NCBI GenBank assembly: GCA_010093485.1
Contig: MU001496.1
Coordinates: 462,685 to 526,684 of the forward strand
Source: Karstenula rhodostoma CBS 690.94
Lineage: Eukaryota > Ascomycota > Dothideomycetes > Pleosporales > Didymosphaeriaceae
Length of the DNA stretch: 64,000 nucleotides
Direction: 5' to 3'
How positions within the stretch are numbered: the first letter of the stretch is position 1; every line of letters starts with the position of its first letter. Both the position numbers and the translations under genes were made by a program. The notes beneath the pieces were generated by a model. That model was not told where the DNA came from. It made no database searches and was given only the letters and a program-made list of their open reading frames with translations. Positions 29,341-42,309 of this stretch are shown here, piece after piece.

Positions 29341-31490
29341 TTATTTATGAGCTACCACAAATTAGCTATTACTGAATACAGCGCAGATCGAACAACATCG
29401 AAATACGTACGGATTCCTTCCTCGGGCTTCGGCTCGATGCCGACAACCTCCGCCGCCGTCTTCTCGCCTGCCTTCTTCTGATCCTCAACATCTGGACAAG
29501 GTTAGCGACGTATATTGTGAGTGGCATATGCCTCTTACCCTTCATGAACGGGAAGGTAAGAACCTCCTTGATCGAGTAGTGATCAGTGAGGAACATGACC
29601 AGTCGGTCGATACCCATTCCCCAGCCACCAGTAGGCGGCAAGCCGTATTCGAGGGCCTGGCAGAACGTCTCGTCGATGAGCTGCGCCTCGTCGTCACCCT
29701 GGGCCTTCTGGCTGGCCTGCTCCTCGAACCGCATGCGCTGGTCGAAGGGGTCGTTCAACTCGGTGTAGGCGTTGCAGATCTCCTTTTTGCACACGAAGGC
29801 CTCGAAGCGCTCGCAGAGACCAGGGATCGATCGGTGGTACTTGGCCAGGGGAGACATGATTTCGGGGTGGCCCATGATGAATGTGGGGCTGATGGCGGTC
29901 TCCTCGATGAACTCTCCGACGAGCTTGTCGATCATACGGCTGGCTGTCAGAGGTGGCGAGCACTCGACTTTCATCTTCTTCAACACGTTCCGCAGGAACT
30001 GGTTCGCCTCGTCGGTATCTGGCTCTGTTAGCTTTTGGTCCTCGCTTTGAAAGGACATCACTTACGAAGCGTGTCCGCAGGAGGGAACTTCTCTCCCGTT
30101 GCCTTCTCCAACTCGGGTATCATCTCGACACGACGCCAGGGCCTCTCCCAGTTGACCTCGAATACCTCACCGCTCTGAGTGTGGTACTGCGTCTTGTACG
30201 ACCCCTTGATCGAGTATACAAGCTCACTGACAAGCTCTTCGGTCATGTCCATCGTATCGTACATGTCTGCGAACGCCTGGTAGAACTCGCATGTAGTGAA
30301 TTCGGGGTTGTGGGTCAGGTCGATGCCTTCGTTTCGGAATTGACGGCCGATTTCGTAGACCCTCTCCAAGCCTGCAAGGAATCAGTAAGCTTCCTCAAAA
30401 TGGGTTAATTGCCATCTCACCTCCTACCACGAGCTCCTTCAAGTACAGTTCCGGTGCGATTCTCATGAATAGTTCCATTCCTAGCTCGTTGTGGAAGGTC
30501 TTAAACGGTCTCGCCGTAGCGCCACCAGCGATCTTGTTCATCATAGGAGTTTGAACCTCCAGGAAATCCCTGGTATCAAAGTAATTCCTGATGTACTTGA
30601 CAATCTTGGTTCTCGTGATCAATGTCTCCCGGGTAGTATCGTTTATGGCAAGGTCAAGGAACCGTTGTCGGTACCGCTGCTCCTGGTCCTTGAATCCGTA
30701 GTACTCGGTCGGCAGCTGGCGCAAGCAGGGCGACAGAAGCAGAATCTCCTTTGCGAAGATACTGAGCTCTCCGTCGCCTCCCTTCTTGGGCGCTGTTCGG
30801 CCTGGGAAGCCTACCACGCCGACCCAGTCGCCGCGACGCAGCAACTCGTGGGGCTGCTGGTCCCATGGTGCAGCGTCGCTGGCATTCTCCTTCTGACACA
30901 TGATCTGAAGCGTAACGCCTTCGGCCTTGCACACGTAGAAGCGCAAGGAGGTGGACGAGACTCTCATTGACATGATTCTGACACCGACACGGACCTCCTT
31001 GTCCTCTTCAACCTGACCCCTTGTCAAGTGCTTAAAGTCCTCCACATATTGCGGGAGCTTGTAGTTGACATGGAACTTGTGCGGGTACGGGTTTGGCTGC
31101 TTCGTCTGGCGCAATTGGTTTATGGCTCGGCTGCGGATCTCGAAGTATTGGTTGGGGTTCAGGTCCTCTTCTCCTGCTCCGGCAGCGGCTGCCTTCTCCT
31201 TCTTGGGTTGAACGGGCAGCGTAGCCTGCTTCGCGGCCTTTGCCTTCTTCTTCTCCTCTGCATCGCGCTGTTGGCTCGCTTTAGTATTTATATTTGGGGG
31301 GATAGTCGCAGCAACGGACCTGCTTCTGGCGGCGCTTGACTGGGATGGATTAGCGAAATCTGGAGTCAATTGGGAGCATCTTCTTACGTTCAGACTTGGA
31401 GATCTTCTCGCCAGTGACGGGGTCTTCGTGCAAGTTCTCTGCAGCTGTAGGAGCAGCGGCGGGCTGCTCGGCGGGCTGTTGGTCGGCCAT
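29341..31490 (-). CDS. krs1: Lysyl-tRNA synthetase (class II), cytosolic type
   Basis: Seven coding exons: 31388-31490, 31320-31339, 30421-31267, 30066-30371, 29539-30018, 29411-29491 and 29341-29351; 615 aa. Charges tRNA-Lys with lysine. The basic N-terminal extension ([20 protein letters not shown]) is typical of eukaryotic cytosolic LysRS and is followed by the OB-fold anticodon-binding domain ([18 protein letters not shown]). The class II core has [21 protein letters not shown], motif 2 [13 protein letters not shown] with [19 protein letters not shown], and motif 3 [16 protein letters not shown]. Exon 2 is a 20-nt microexon and exon 7 encodes only the last residues and stop. Introns are 47-59 nt. 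Phase holds throughout. The last intron is the least certain; reading through it would add a short different tail. Confidence 0.93.
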
Positions 31491-32201
31491 GGTTGCTACA
31501 GCCGGTAATTGTGTTGCGGTCGTGTGCTTCCTCTTTGACTCTTTGGGCGAAATAAATTTGGTGGGGGAGTCAGTCACACCCCGCCAGATGCCAAGCCTGG
31601 TAAAAATGATGAGTCAGGCCCCACAAAACGCAAATCGTACCGGAGAGACGGGATCAAGCCTAAACTATCAAGCTTCAGTTGCGGTTTTCTGGTTTCTATC
31701 TGGCTTGTACTGAAGACGAATCGAAGCATGGAGATTTGGGTCTGACACAAACCCAGCGCTGTATCGCAGATGGTTAAAGCCTTGTACTAACGGAGAGTCC
31801 GGTAGGCTACATCTCCAACAGTTATGAATGTCGGTCGGTTGAGGCCACAAACACTTTCATAATATAATACTTCGAACTAGAGCTTTGAGGAAGATCGATC
31901 GAGAAATCTGGGACGAGTGAAGCACAACTGAAAGCAGACATGTTTCGGATCGACTGATAGACGGGCTCTGGTGAATAATGTCACTTTCTTCACAACACTG
32001 GCACCTCAGCGTGTGTAACATTTTCGTCAAAACCCTCTCTGCGTAACGTAATTTCAAATATTACAAGCTAGTAATTAGAAGTTCTTTACTTTTTTTTCTT
32101 TTCCGTCCATCAGTTTGTCTTTGTAGAAAAGGAGAGACAGTACGTAGAGACAGTGATCTACAAGTTGGATAGACATCGACATTGCGGGGTGCAAAAGTTT
32201 C
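31491..32201. other. Intergenic, LysRS upstream region
   Basis: 711 bp upstream of the LysRS start. No gene, repeat or RNA recognised. A T-rich run lies near 32090. Confidence 0.45.
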
Positions 32202-32702
32202 TTACCAGTCATAGAAATAAGTTCGTTTCCAATAGTCGAACTCGAGCCCAGCGTCTTCCCCCTTTTCCAAATCCACATATTCCGGCAAAGCAACGCGTGA
32301 AAAACCCTCATTGCAGGACCGATCTCGAAACTTCATTTTATCTGTTACGGTGACAAGTCTCGGTCCCAGTTTGGAATCTTTCATGTCGCCAAAACAAGCA
32401 TGCTGCCACGACGGAAAAGGACTCTCCATCTCGGTGCACCGCCAATGCGCCACCCTTCTACTTCTCCTTTTTGTGTTCAGGCAGATATACAGAAACCGTT
32501 CCCAATCCCCCAGGACAACAGTATAGATGTTAGTTCTGAGCTCTGCACTAAGCTTCCCGGAACCAGGGGATTGAAACTGGTTTTTTATCTTGAGGGCGTC
32601 GCATTCTTCTTGGAGCGGCCAGGCGGCAGTTGGTATAGACCGTAGTCCCACCGCCTGCAGGACCCTAACGCCGAGTTTTCGAAGCCTGGACGATTGATGC
32701 AT
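32202..32702 (-). CDS. Hypothetical protein, DUF7730/2EXR-like, probably truncated
   Basis: A 166-aa ORF on the minus strand. The stretch QSPGSGKLSAELRTNIYTVVLGDWERFLYI resembles the LPxELRxxIYxxVLG opening of fungal DUF7730 or 2EXR/F-box-like proteins, and RRVAHWRCTE fits the part that follows. Those proteins are normally 250-400 aa, so this is about the N-terminal half. A donor-like GTAAGA follows at the end of the frame, so a further exon is possible, but the nearest acceptor produces an immediate stop. It may be a decayed family member. Function unknown. Confidence 0.4.
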   Translation of the reverse strand: MHQSSRLRKLGVRVLQAVGLRSIPTAAWPLQEECDALKIKNQFQSPGSGKLSAELRTNIYTVVLGDWERFLYICLNTKRRSRRVAHWRCTEMESPFPSWQHACFGDMKDSKLGPRLVTVTDKMKFRDRSCNEGFSRVALPEYVDLEKGEDAGLEFDYWKRTYFYDW

Positions 32703-33158
32703 CTTGCTTGCGTCGGGATCGAATTGTTGGAGGTTCCAGGCTTTTGGCTCGCGGAATTCATGGCGAGGAGGCTTTCTAGGCAGCTGCGGAGGAGTCGGGC
32801 TGAGAAAGGCTGGTCACTGTGCCTCAGTTGTACATTAGCTTACAGGGCAACACCCTCACCTGTCAATGTACTAGGGTGGCGGTGTAAAAGGTGCGGGCAC
32901 GAGTGGCATGACTGCCCGAAATCCTGGGGAACATGTTGAAGGTATGGAGTGAAGTGTATCAGTGTGGCATCATTTGGGTGAGATGCAACAATTCTCTGCG
33001 GCTAGTACGCACCTTCAGTACGCTCCGGAAATGCCTTCCAAAGAAGCAATCATGTGAGGTCATATCGTATTCGTGTCATGACAATGCTATCCCTACTCCT
33101 AACCCCGATCCCGAACCGAACCCTTTCCCAGTTTTTACAGCCAAATTCGTTCATCAAG
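32703..33158. other. Intergenic
   Basis: 456 bp between the DUF7730-like ORF and the 3' end of the UCS chaperone gene. Short frames on the + strand look non-coding. Confidence 0.45.
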
Positions 33159-35674
33159 TTACGTCTGCCCAAGAAGAATCTTCAAAGTCTCCACGCCCAG
33201 CCCCAGCACAACCTGGCTTCTACTCTCCTTGAGCAGCGTTTTGAGCGCGCCCTCGCCGCCCTTCGCCTTCACAGCATCGATGCCCTTCGGTCCGATAGCA
33301 ACGACTTCGCGCACGCAGGCGACGCCGCGGTGGCGAATGTCTTCGTTCTCGTCGCGGCAGAGTCCTGTCCGCGGTATCAGTACCACTCTTGAACAATACG
33401 ATAAGAAAGTGAGGAGGAAGAAGGAAGCTTACCAAGCAAGAAATCGACTCCTCTATCCAACTTCAGCAGCTCCAAGACCGCCAGATCAATCGACAATAGC
33501 ATCGCCAGCGCGCCTCCCGCTGCACTTCGCGTCGGCGCATCCTCGACATCCGTCAGCGCGCAAAGCAGATGCAGCCTCTTCCCCGCGCGGGGGCTCCCGT
33601 CCGCAAACTTCTCCGCGCACACCGGGCTCGCCATAAGATTGCACAGCAGTTCCGTGCTTGCGCGGCGCAGCATTGCGTTCGTGTTCAGTAGGAGGTCGTC
33701 GACGACGATGTCGAAGGCGCCGCGGATGATGGCGTCCTGCGTTGGTGTGTCCATGGAGGCGAGGTTTGTGAGCGCGAGGAGGGACTCGAAGGCGTGGAGT
33801 TGCCATGTTGAGGACTCGCTTTGGGAGAGGAGAGATATGAGGGGGCGGAGGACGGAGTGGGAGGGGAAGGTTGGAGTGAAGATGTGGAGGGGGTTGGTGG
33901 AAATGAGGATGCGGGAGAGGGCTTGCGCGGCTTGGGGCGCGGCTGTTTGAGGGTATTTGTCTTTGTGGGGGGAGGAGGTGATGGTGTCGTAGATCTGCAC
34001 GAGTAGTTTTATCGCGCCTTGTTGTGCGAGTGTGGGGCGGGATTTGGTATCTTTGGAGAGGGAGAGGAGGATAGATGTTGTGTGTGAGAGGGCGGCGGGT
34101 GAGGCCTTCTTGGCGATGCCGACAAGGAGAGGGACGATGCCCGCTTCAAGGACGCGTTTACAGCGCACGGTGGTGTGAGCTTCATCCAGTAATGGATCGG
34201 GTGCACTAGGCTTCTGCACATTTGCGTATGCTTTGAGCTGCGCCATGCGCTTCTCTTCTTCAGATTGGATGGGCGGGTACGCGGTCAGGTTTACGAAGAT
34301 GTTAAGTCCGCCAAAGACGATGTTCGGAGACGTAGAGGCATCCTTCATGCTGTCGATGAGGCGCTTGAGAAACTTTGGGGATTTGGAGAGGTCCTCGCGT
34401 GCTTTGGGCTGTAGAGACGCATACGCAAGGCCTTCGATACTATCTTGCTTGCCAGAGGCGTCAGAAGAAATGACCATACTCTTGAAGCTCGCTATGAGGT
34501 CCTCTTGGTCCACCTTTCCTGGCGTCACGATTTGGGGACCGTCGGCAGTCACCTGTTCCTCGCCGAGCTTGACGAGAACGAGAGCGGCGAGATTGGCACG
34601 CTTTTTGTCGGGGCAGCTAGCGACATGATCTTCGAGCCATGACCTGCAGTGCCGATTGATGGCTTCGCGGCAGTTCTTGTCGATGCATGCGGCACTGACG
34701 AGTTCTAGCGCTGACTGTTCGAGCTTCGTGCTGTTTTTGCCTTCGACAAGAGGGACGAGTGTACTGACGAAGCCTTCTGATAAGAATAGTTGTGCGGCCG
34801 CCTGCACTGTGATTGGAAATATGGCGGCTGCAGCTGAGAAGGCGATGACCAGCTCATCAGCGATAGACTTCTGGACCCGATTGATGACGAATTTGGAGAC
34901 GAGATCCTGCGCAGTGGTGGGTGCCAGTTCGAAGAGCTTGATCGTAGCCAACGTCGCCTGGCTGCGCAAGCTATTAGGGAGCCGGATGTCGAGACTCGCG
35001 AGGATAACATCGAAGCTGTCCGCATCAATGATTCCATGCAGGTCCTGCGCATGATGGGCCAACAGTTGCGCGACGCCTTTCATAGCGCGCTCTGGATGCT
35101 CGAGGGCTTCCTCCATCATCATAGCCAAACTGAGCATGAAGACATCCCGATGGCCCTGAACAAAAGCCTCATCGCTCTCCCAAGTGGCACGATTGAGAAG
35201 CACCTTGAGCAAGCCATCGATACTGTCGTCCCCGCGCTCAAACAGCTCATAGTACGCCTGCGTGGGATGCTCCTTCACGAAGGCTGCGAGCCACCGCTGC
35301 GCCCCCACATGCACTAACAGCTCCCCGGTGACCTGATCCAAGAGATCATCCTCACCCTTGAAATCGTACAGAATCTCCATCGCCTGCTCCGCCTCTTTCT
35401 CACCCAGGCCTTTGGCCCTGATGAGCTTCAACGCGTCATCGCCATCCGCCTCATCCCTACTCTTGACCCAAGCTTTACACACACCTAACAATTCGCTTTT
35501 CTCTTCCTCTTCCTTGAGCGCAACCCACGTTTGCTTAATGAGCGGATGTTCCGGCGCGATGGTCGTGGCTTCTCGTAGCTGGCGTGCCGCGTCGGACAAT
35601 TTACCGGAATTAATGCTCGCTCTAGCCAGCTGCGCAAGCTGTACCGCCCGCTCTGCCTCGGAGGTCGAGGACAT
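33159..35674 (-). CDS. UCS-domain myosin chaperone (She4/Rng3/UNC-45 family)
   Basis: Two exons, 33433-35674 and 33159-33364, 815 aa. UCS proteins fold and stabilise myosin motor domains and are needed for actin-based transport, endocytosis and the cytokinetic ring. The N-terminus (LAQLARASINSGKLSDAARQLREATTIAPEH) looks like a degenerate TPR. The rest is armadillo-like helices, including the UNC-45/Cro1/She4 central region (AQLLAHHAQDLHGIIDADSF, SALELVSAACIDKNCREAIN) and the C-terminal UCS part (CKRVLEAGIVPLLVGIAKKA, LAQQGAIKLLVQIYD, TELLCNLMASPVCAEKF). The 68-nt intron joins DFLLG to LCRDENEDIRHRGVACV. Start at 35674 (MSSTSEAERAV) is preferred to one 23 codons upstream whose extra residues look non-coding. 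Length fits fungal She4/Rng3 (about 750-800 aa). Confidence 0.88.
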
Positions 35675-36177
35675 GGTGGGCGAATGGGTTGTGTGATGAC
35701 ATGTTAAGAGGAGAGAGGAGAGACGACGTTGTTCCAATGCCAACGGATGATGCTCAATGTGGACCCGCGCGGAAGCGCACGGGCGCCTCGCCTAGAAACC
35801 GACTAGAAGGTACGACGTTTTACCATGCCGCAACCGTACGCCTTCGACGTTGCTGTTTCACGAGGGAGCAGTATGTGCCAACTGCATTTGCCAAAGAGAT
35901 CCTGCAAGCATGCAATGTCTTTTCTCATTATTAATGCACTTCGTGAGAATATCCTTGCGTCTAACGCCCACCCCACGCTAAAATGTACACCTAAAATGCT
36001 CATGTATCCCATACTCCGCGCTACCCATGTTCGAAAAGCAAGCAACGCAAAACGCGAAAACGCCCAACAAGTATTTGAGCAGACCGCACCTTCTGTTCGC
36101 GAAACAAACCCCGCGAGGCGCGCTCTATCTTTTTCCCAGCGCTGCTGGAGCTCTCAAAAGTAATCTCATTAACATCA
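35675..36177. other. Intergenic
   Basis: 503 bp: UCS chaperone promoter and cdc11-like 3' flank. Nothing recognisable. Confidence 0.5.
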
Positions 36178-39100
36178 TTAGTCGGTAATTTCGTCAGTGG
36201 TGTCTGGCTGCTTTCGTTGAATAACTCCAAGGTAAAGTAGCCGCTCCCAGACATCGTCTTTCACTAGGACGCGGGCTTTTTCGAAGGGAAGCCCATCCAG
36301 ATCGCGTAGGTTTCTGCAGAAGTTTGCGAGCATCATTTCCGTTACTCTTCGCCTGATACGTGTCTCATAATCCAATCGCGATAGGTACTGATCGTCTTCT
36401 TCTACGTCGCCCGGTGGAAGCACGAAACGGTCTGTACTCTGCTCGTCCGAGGACTTTCGTCGCAATGACATGATGCGGTTCTCAGAAGCCGGGGCATAGA
36501 AGCGAACCGTGAGAGGGTTGTCCCGCCAGTCCAGCTTTGTCAAGGTAGTCAGCTTTCCGAGAACCATCGCATTTGTTCGCAGACGCGCCAATTTGTTGCC
36601 AACCAGTAGAAGCTCATTCAGCCTCTTGATGTTCAACAGTGGCCGAAGGTCTTTGATGGAATTGAAGTTGAGATTGATGGATCGAATATTGGGCGTTAGC
36701 TGTCCAAAGTCGTCTGGTAGTTCTTTGAGGCCCATGGAAGCCAGTTCCAGCCGCTGGAGGTTGAGCAGATGTTGCGAAAGCTCAATGCCTCGAGTGATGT
36801 TGAGCGATATGTATAGATTGCGAACATCTGAATTCCTCAGAAAGTTGCCGACACAGGTCTCTGCATTCGAATCGGGCTGTGAAGATTGATCACGCGCCGA
36901 AAAAGTCCGCAAGCGGTGTAACTTCTCCAGGCCAACCACATCTATAAGCGAGTTGCGATCGGCATAGAGTGACTCCAGTTTGGGGAAGTGGTTGTTCACA
37001 TCAAGCGAGATCATGCCGTTCCCGCAGATGCGAAGAGAACGTAGCGCCTTGCAGCGTTCAAAAGTCTCATCGAAAATTGGAAACTCTTCAATAGAGTTGT
37101 CATCTACGATCTGTTAGCCAGTGCGAGCGAATTCTGATCTGGGAAACCGTACCAAGATCGAGATGCTGCAGCTGAGGCAAGCGGTGCACGTTGCGAACTT
37201 CTATAAGCTGGTTTCCACGCAGATTGAGGTCCGTCAGAGATTTACTAATAACACATTAGTGTTGACAAAAATGGGTTCGCATTGTGGAAACCTACAGATT
37301 CGCTTGCGCAAAGTCTACGACTTCAATCTCGTTTCTCGCTGCGCTCAGCTCCATCAGTCCGTCCAGATAGCTGATGCCTTGGAGCGATTGGATCTTGTTG
37401 TCATCGACCTTGAGGGTTCGAAGATGGACTAGTTCACCGAGACCGTCTAGACTGTCAATTTCGTTGGCTGAGATGTCTAGGTGCTGTAGGTTCGAAAGGT
37501 CCACCCATGAGGTCAATCCAGTAAGACAGTTGTTCTGTGCCCAGAGCCTTCGCATTGTATACGGGATGCCCTTCACTTGGTTGATCTTGTTGTCCGATAC
37601 GTTCAACTCTTCCAGTCGGTAGCAGAAATCGTCCAGCCGGTGCAAGTTCTCAAGGCCCTTATTGTGCAGGTCGACCTCCCGAAGGTCCTCCCAGTACGGC
37701 TCGTTTGGTTCGACATCTTGCAGTGCTTTGACCAAATCTGCAGTGCCGAGTGCGTATCGATCCTCGAGTGCTTTGGAAAATTTGTAACCATCATGTTTGA
37801 CCACGACCCTATCTGGTATTTCGCACTCGTCAACCTGATTAAGCGTGAAATCAGGCAGGTCGCTAAGCATGAATGTTACGTCTCCTTTAACCGGCGACGA
37901 TGGTGCAGGCACAAGAGCATCGGTCTTGCTCATTACTGGGGCTGAGACGCTCATCGAGAGTTGCATGCGGTAGTTCTTTGGTGGCCGTTCGTCGAGGATG
38001 GGAAAACCATCTGCGTCTTCAAGCATAGAATTTCGAACGGGACGATGAGGGAGTGTTTGTGCGCCTTTGTTGTGACGCCAGAGTGCCTTCGGCGGGGAAG
38101 CTTGTTGTCGGTGGTTGATGGTGCTCCATCGTCGGGAAATCTGTTTTTGCGGACTCGCAGTCTGGTCAGCATGCCCACGCAAATCGCTGAAGTTTTGCTC
38201 TGCGATCGAGATAGTGACATTTCGAACTCGAGCATCCCGTACAGGCGACTGTGCCGCGCGACCCTCGAAGTATTTGATCTCGTGCTCTATATCATCTTCG
38301 TCGGATTCAGGAATTGTATAGGTCACTGGAGGGAGTTGGTGAGTCTTTTGCGTGCCGCCTTTCACTGTCTCTTGGTCGCTGTAGGATGTCGCGCGCGTTT
38401 CAGTTTTGGGGAAGCTCCAAGCAAAGTTGGAAACCTTGGAAGGGGCCGAGCTGCTGTCAGTCATGACAGTGCCCGCACCATCTCGGGTGTTTGGACGCGC
38501 CTTATCGTCGAATGCCTGCGGTGTTTCTTCCGAATCTTCGAGGAAGGTCTCTGCTGTAGGTTGTGGTCGTGCCGGCGAAGGTTTGTCCATCATCCGCTCC
38601 GCAGTTTCATCCACGGTGAGGTCGGGAATATTGCCGAACGGGTCCTCCTCGCTCTCGTTGGTTCCACTATGCTCCTCCACGAAGCGGTGCTCTCGGGAGG
38701 GACTCTTCTGGCGGATCCATATGTTCTTCTCTGGGTCAAAACTCATGCCCGCTACCTCTTGCGGAATCAAGTGTGCTACAGCTTGAGGTGCTAATGTGTT
38801 CACATGGTCAGATTTTCGCGAAGCACTCGTAGCAACTGTATTCCCCATCGAAGACATCATGGACGGATGATTCGTCCTTCCTTGGGAGTGGCCATGTTGG
38901 CTTTCGGGGGCTGGCTCCATATCTCTATTGAAGTTGTCGATGATGCGAACGCCGTCCTGCTCCACGATAACACTGTTTTCCTCCTGTCCCGATACACCTC
39001 TCATGCGTGAGACCCTGAAAGAGCGGAATGAAGAGTCCGCAAACTCGTCAGACTCCTTTTCTTGATACTTGCGAAGATGGCTCATCTTCTGAGAGTCGAA

Positions 39101-41704
39101 TTCAGGCTTGTTGGGGTCCTTCCAAGCTGACTCGCGCCCTTCTCGGCTAGGGGGTTTATCGAACGTGAACGAGCTTGACGGGTAGTCGGGCTGATCGAAA
39201 GCTGCAGGATTCTCAGATTCGGACTCTTCCAGACTACCTAATCCACCTGCTGGTTTTCCTTTGGCTCGGATAAAATCCATGATTTTCACGGCTTCCGCTA
39301 GAAAATCCTGGGTTGTGACAGAGCGCTTCCGGCTCTCATCTCGCATCCCTTGCTGCATTTCGAGGCTGAAAGCGGCCACTTCTTCGGCGACAATGACCGC
39401 ACGATCCTCATCCGCTAGCGAATGCTCTTCTTTTGTAGGTTTTATGTGCTCCCGAATGGTATTCATCTTAGGCGATGATTGTATGAAAGCTTCGGTCGCC
39501 TCCAGGATATCGGCTTGAAGTTCCTCTAGTCGCCGCTGACTAGGGGTAGGGTTTCGGGGTCTCAGAATATGTCGACGTGCTAGGATTTCTGGACCTGCAA
39601 CATTATTCGAGGTTTCTTGACGAGTATCTTTGCGTTTTCGCCCAATGGCTGATGGTGTTGCTGCACGAGGAACGTTCACATGCTGGAGGTCAACGTCCGG
39701 AATGAAGTCTTCGTCATCTTTTTGAATCGTTCTCCGGCGTTTGGGGGTAGGATTCTTGAATGGCGATGTAGGGCCTCGCTTCCCCTCCGCATACTCATGG
39801 GACGCTTCCTCCAAAGCCTCCGGGCTTGTAGAACTGGATGATTGGCGAACTATCTGAGGTATTGAACGACTTGGTGCTCGGTAGTGGCTCGATACACGGG
39901 CCGTTACTGGCCTAAGTGCCCGGGATGGCTCTCGCGAGATGGGAGAGGCGTCGTATTCGAATCTAAGCGGGGGCCGACTACCTGGTGGTGCCACGTTCAT
40001 GGAGGGAGACTCATCGGGTGCACTGTCTTCACCATCGTTTGACGACATGATTGAGAAGTCACCAGAGAATTGGTACTGGTTCAGGTCACCTTCGCCGAAC
40101 GTACTGACCCGGCGCCGTGGCGGAAAGACCGGGCTTGTGCCGCCATTTTGCATGCTGACTTCTTCTACAGATGTTAAGCGCAACTCCTTGTGGATCTTGG
40201 TGACTTCGATCTTGTTCGTCCGCACACTGCTGGTGACAGATGCGTCCAGTTTTTCGGGTTTGTACTCCAATTGACTCAGCCGTCTCTGTAGGCGATTGCT
40301 TGTGAAAGTATCGTGGGCGTCGAAAAGCTTCAAAGGGCTACCGGAACTTTTTGTTCGTTCTGGACTTAAATTGTTGGACTGAGCGCCGCGTCGCGGTGTT
40401 TTCGGAGACACAGCATCTTCTTCGACGGGGCCCTCAGGCGTCACGCTCGCGCTTACACTAACTGTTGGTATGGTTTCAGTGCGCAGTCCACTTGGTTTTT
40501 TTCTTCTCTCTGGAGAAGGGCTCAAGGGCCGTCTGCGGAACGAACCGTCGCTTGAATAACCCCCGCGTTTCATCTCGATAAAGCGCCCCATGCCCTCTGT
40601 GATGTCCGCGATACTAGGAGTACCAGCCGGCAAATCCTCCGGGAGCGAGTCGTCTTGGAGTCGCGCAAATGATGAGTCTTGGTGACTTTGATTGACAGAT
40701 TCCTCCTCAGGAACCGACAAATCGTGCTGCTCGGGCAGTGGGCCGAGGTGTCGCAACCGGTTCGCAAGCTCCGATCCTCTAAAGTTGGGGATAGGATCCC
40801 GTGCAGCACTAACTCCAAAATGCTGGGTCAAAAAGACTGGACTGAAGTTCTCATTTTCGTATTCGATCTGACCGCTTACGGTACGAGGCGGACCCTGCGA
40901 GTTCGTCGAGACGTCTGTACCCTTCAAGACCGAGTCCTCAACGATAGAATCAGAACGCTCCTGCGCGAACGCTTCAGACGCAACATCTCGAGCTGTGTCA
41001 GCGTGCTGGATGACAGAGCCGTCCTGCACAGAGTCTTCCTCTTGCGCAGACCATGACGGTGGACTTGAGGGCATGGCGCTGAGGCCCTTGAGCATGCCGC
41101 CTCTTCGCTTAGGCATTTTCTCGTCTGATGCCGGCCCATTGGGCTTCTGGAAGATGTTTTCGAGGCCCATGGGACTGAACAGGTCCTTCTGGTCGCCATA
41201 TCCAATTTCGCCCTGCAGGAGCCTCCGCCTCCATTCCGGGGTATCATGGGTGGATTTGTCGGTTGAAGATGGTTTCAATATCGGCTTCTGTGCGACTGTT
41301 CCCTCGCAGGCGAATGAATCGAGCGAGAGGGCGGAGAAGGAACGTGACGCGCCGCGGACTGAGGCAATCTGGGACGCGTCGTCGGACGGGATGTTGTTGT
41401 CGCTGAGGCTGCGTTCGACCAGCGCACTCCTTCGTTTCGACGGGCGCAGGTCACTGGCGACATTTCGGACGCGAATCTCAGAGAAGGAGCCGGACGATTG
41501 TCGCATGCGGGGAAGACGGCTCTGCAACTTTGGGGGCACGCTTTGTGATGATTGTGGGGATGATGCATCGGGCGCATCGGGCGCGGTGGGCGGTGTGGGC
41601 TGCGCGATCCACTCTTCAGAGAGGTCCTCGAGCCACGGCTGGCTCATGTTTGCGGTCGACGGCGTGCCACTTGGCGGGGAAGATGCGCGCGCGGTTGTTG
41701 ACAA
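36178..41704 (-). CDS. Septation-initiation-network scaffold Cdc11/Nud1 (LRR protein)
   Basis: Three exons, 37296-41704, 37153-37244 and 36178-37103, 1808 aa. Nud1/Cdc11 (SnaD in Aspergillus) anchors the mitotic-exit or septation signalling cascade at the spindle pole body. The N-terminus carries the conserved PWLEDLSEEWI motif, followed by about 1,250 residues of disordered, Ser/Pro-rich sequence with many phosphorylatable sites. Leucine-rich repeats occupy roughly residues 1380-1720, seen as LHNKGLENLHRLDDFCYRLE, ELNVSDNKINQVKGI, LQHLDISANEIDSLDGLGEL and LRTLKVDDNKIQSLQGISYL. The C-terminal cap includes RRRVTEMMLANFCRNLRDLD. Introns of 51 and 49 nt lie within the LRRs. The second acceptor must be CGTAG because the nearer CAG would create a stop. 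The start could also be 19 codons downstream at MSQPWLEDL. Confidence 0.88.
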
Positions 41705-42309
41705 TTGCGGTGGTGTGAAAAAGACGCGTGGGAGGAGGAATTACGCGAGCGCGTGCAGCTTCATGTGCGCATTGGGATCCAGAATGGCAGTGTTGTGTCG
41801 AGCAACGCGAGGTCGGCTCGAAATACTTGGTTGTATCAATACACAAGGATGCGACCAGGCTCCCCATCAGTGATGTCCGATTAGAGGTCACGTGGTTTAT
41901 CGATTTCCCCGGTATCGCGTCGCATCGCGTCGCTGGAGCAACGAGATGATAGCTCTGCGCAGGCACGGTTCACAGATGACCACGGGCCAGACCTTCCCCA
42001 CCACTAGAGCCGTCACCAAACGCTTTCACGCGAGCCATTTAGGGGTCTGAGCAGAGCTGCTTCCTGCTTTACCGGACCATTACTCCTCGCCGTGCGCGGA
42101 AGCTGCCACTGTCGACCGCGATGCGAGACCGACACCGACGCCCAGGCTCCCCTCACACGACCCCACGGCCGCCGACGCGCACGCAGGAATCCTCCTGTGC
42201 CGTTTGACTGTGCTTATAGAGCTTGCCAACTTTTCAATCAACCTCACAAAATACCTGCGCCACCTCACGCGCTTCCGCAACCGACTGCAGCGGCACGCAC
42301 GCACGCACG
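41705..42309. promoter_or_regulatory. Divergent promoter region
   Basis: 605 bp between the divergent cdc11-like gene and the unknown gene at 42310. A short (CACG)n run abuts the latter's start codon. No other motif could be assigned. Confidence 0.4.

Noticed and set aside
37104..37152. Nearer CAG acceptor for the second intron of the cdc11-like gene
   Set aside because: It introduces an immediate in-frame stop; the CGTAG acceptor a few bases later continues the leucine-rich repeat.
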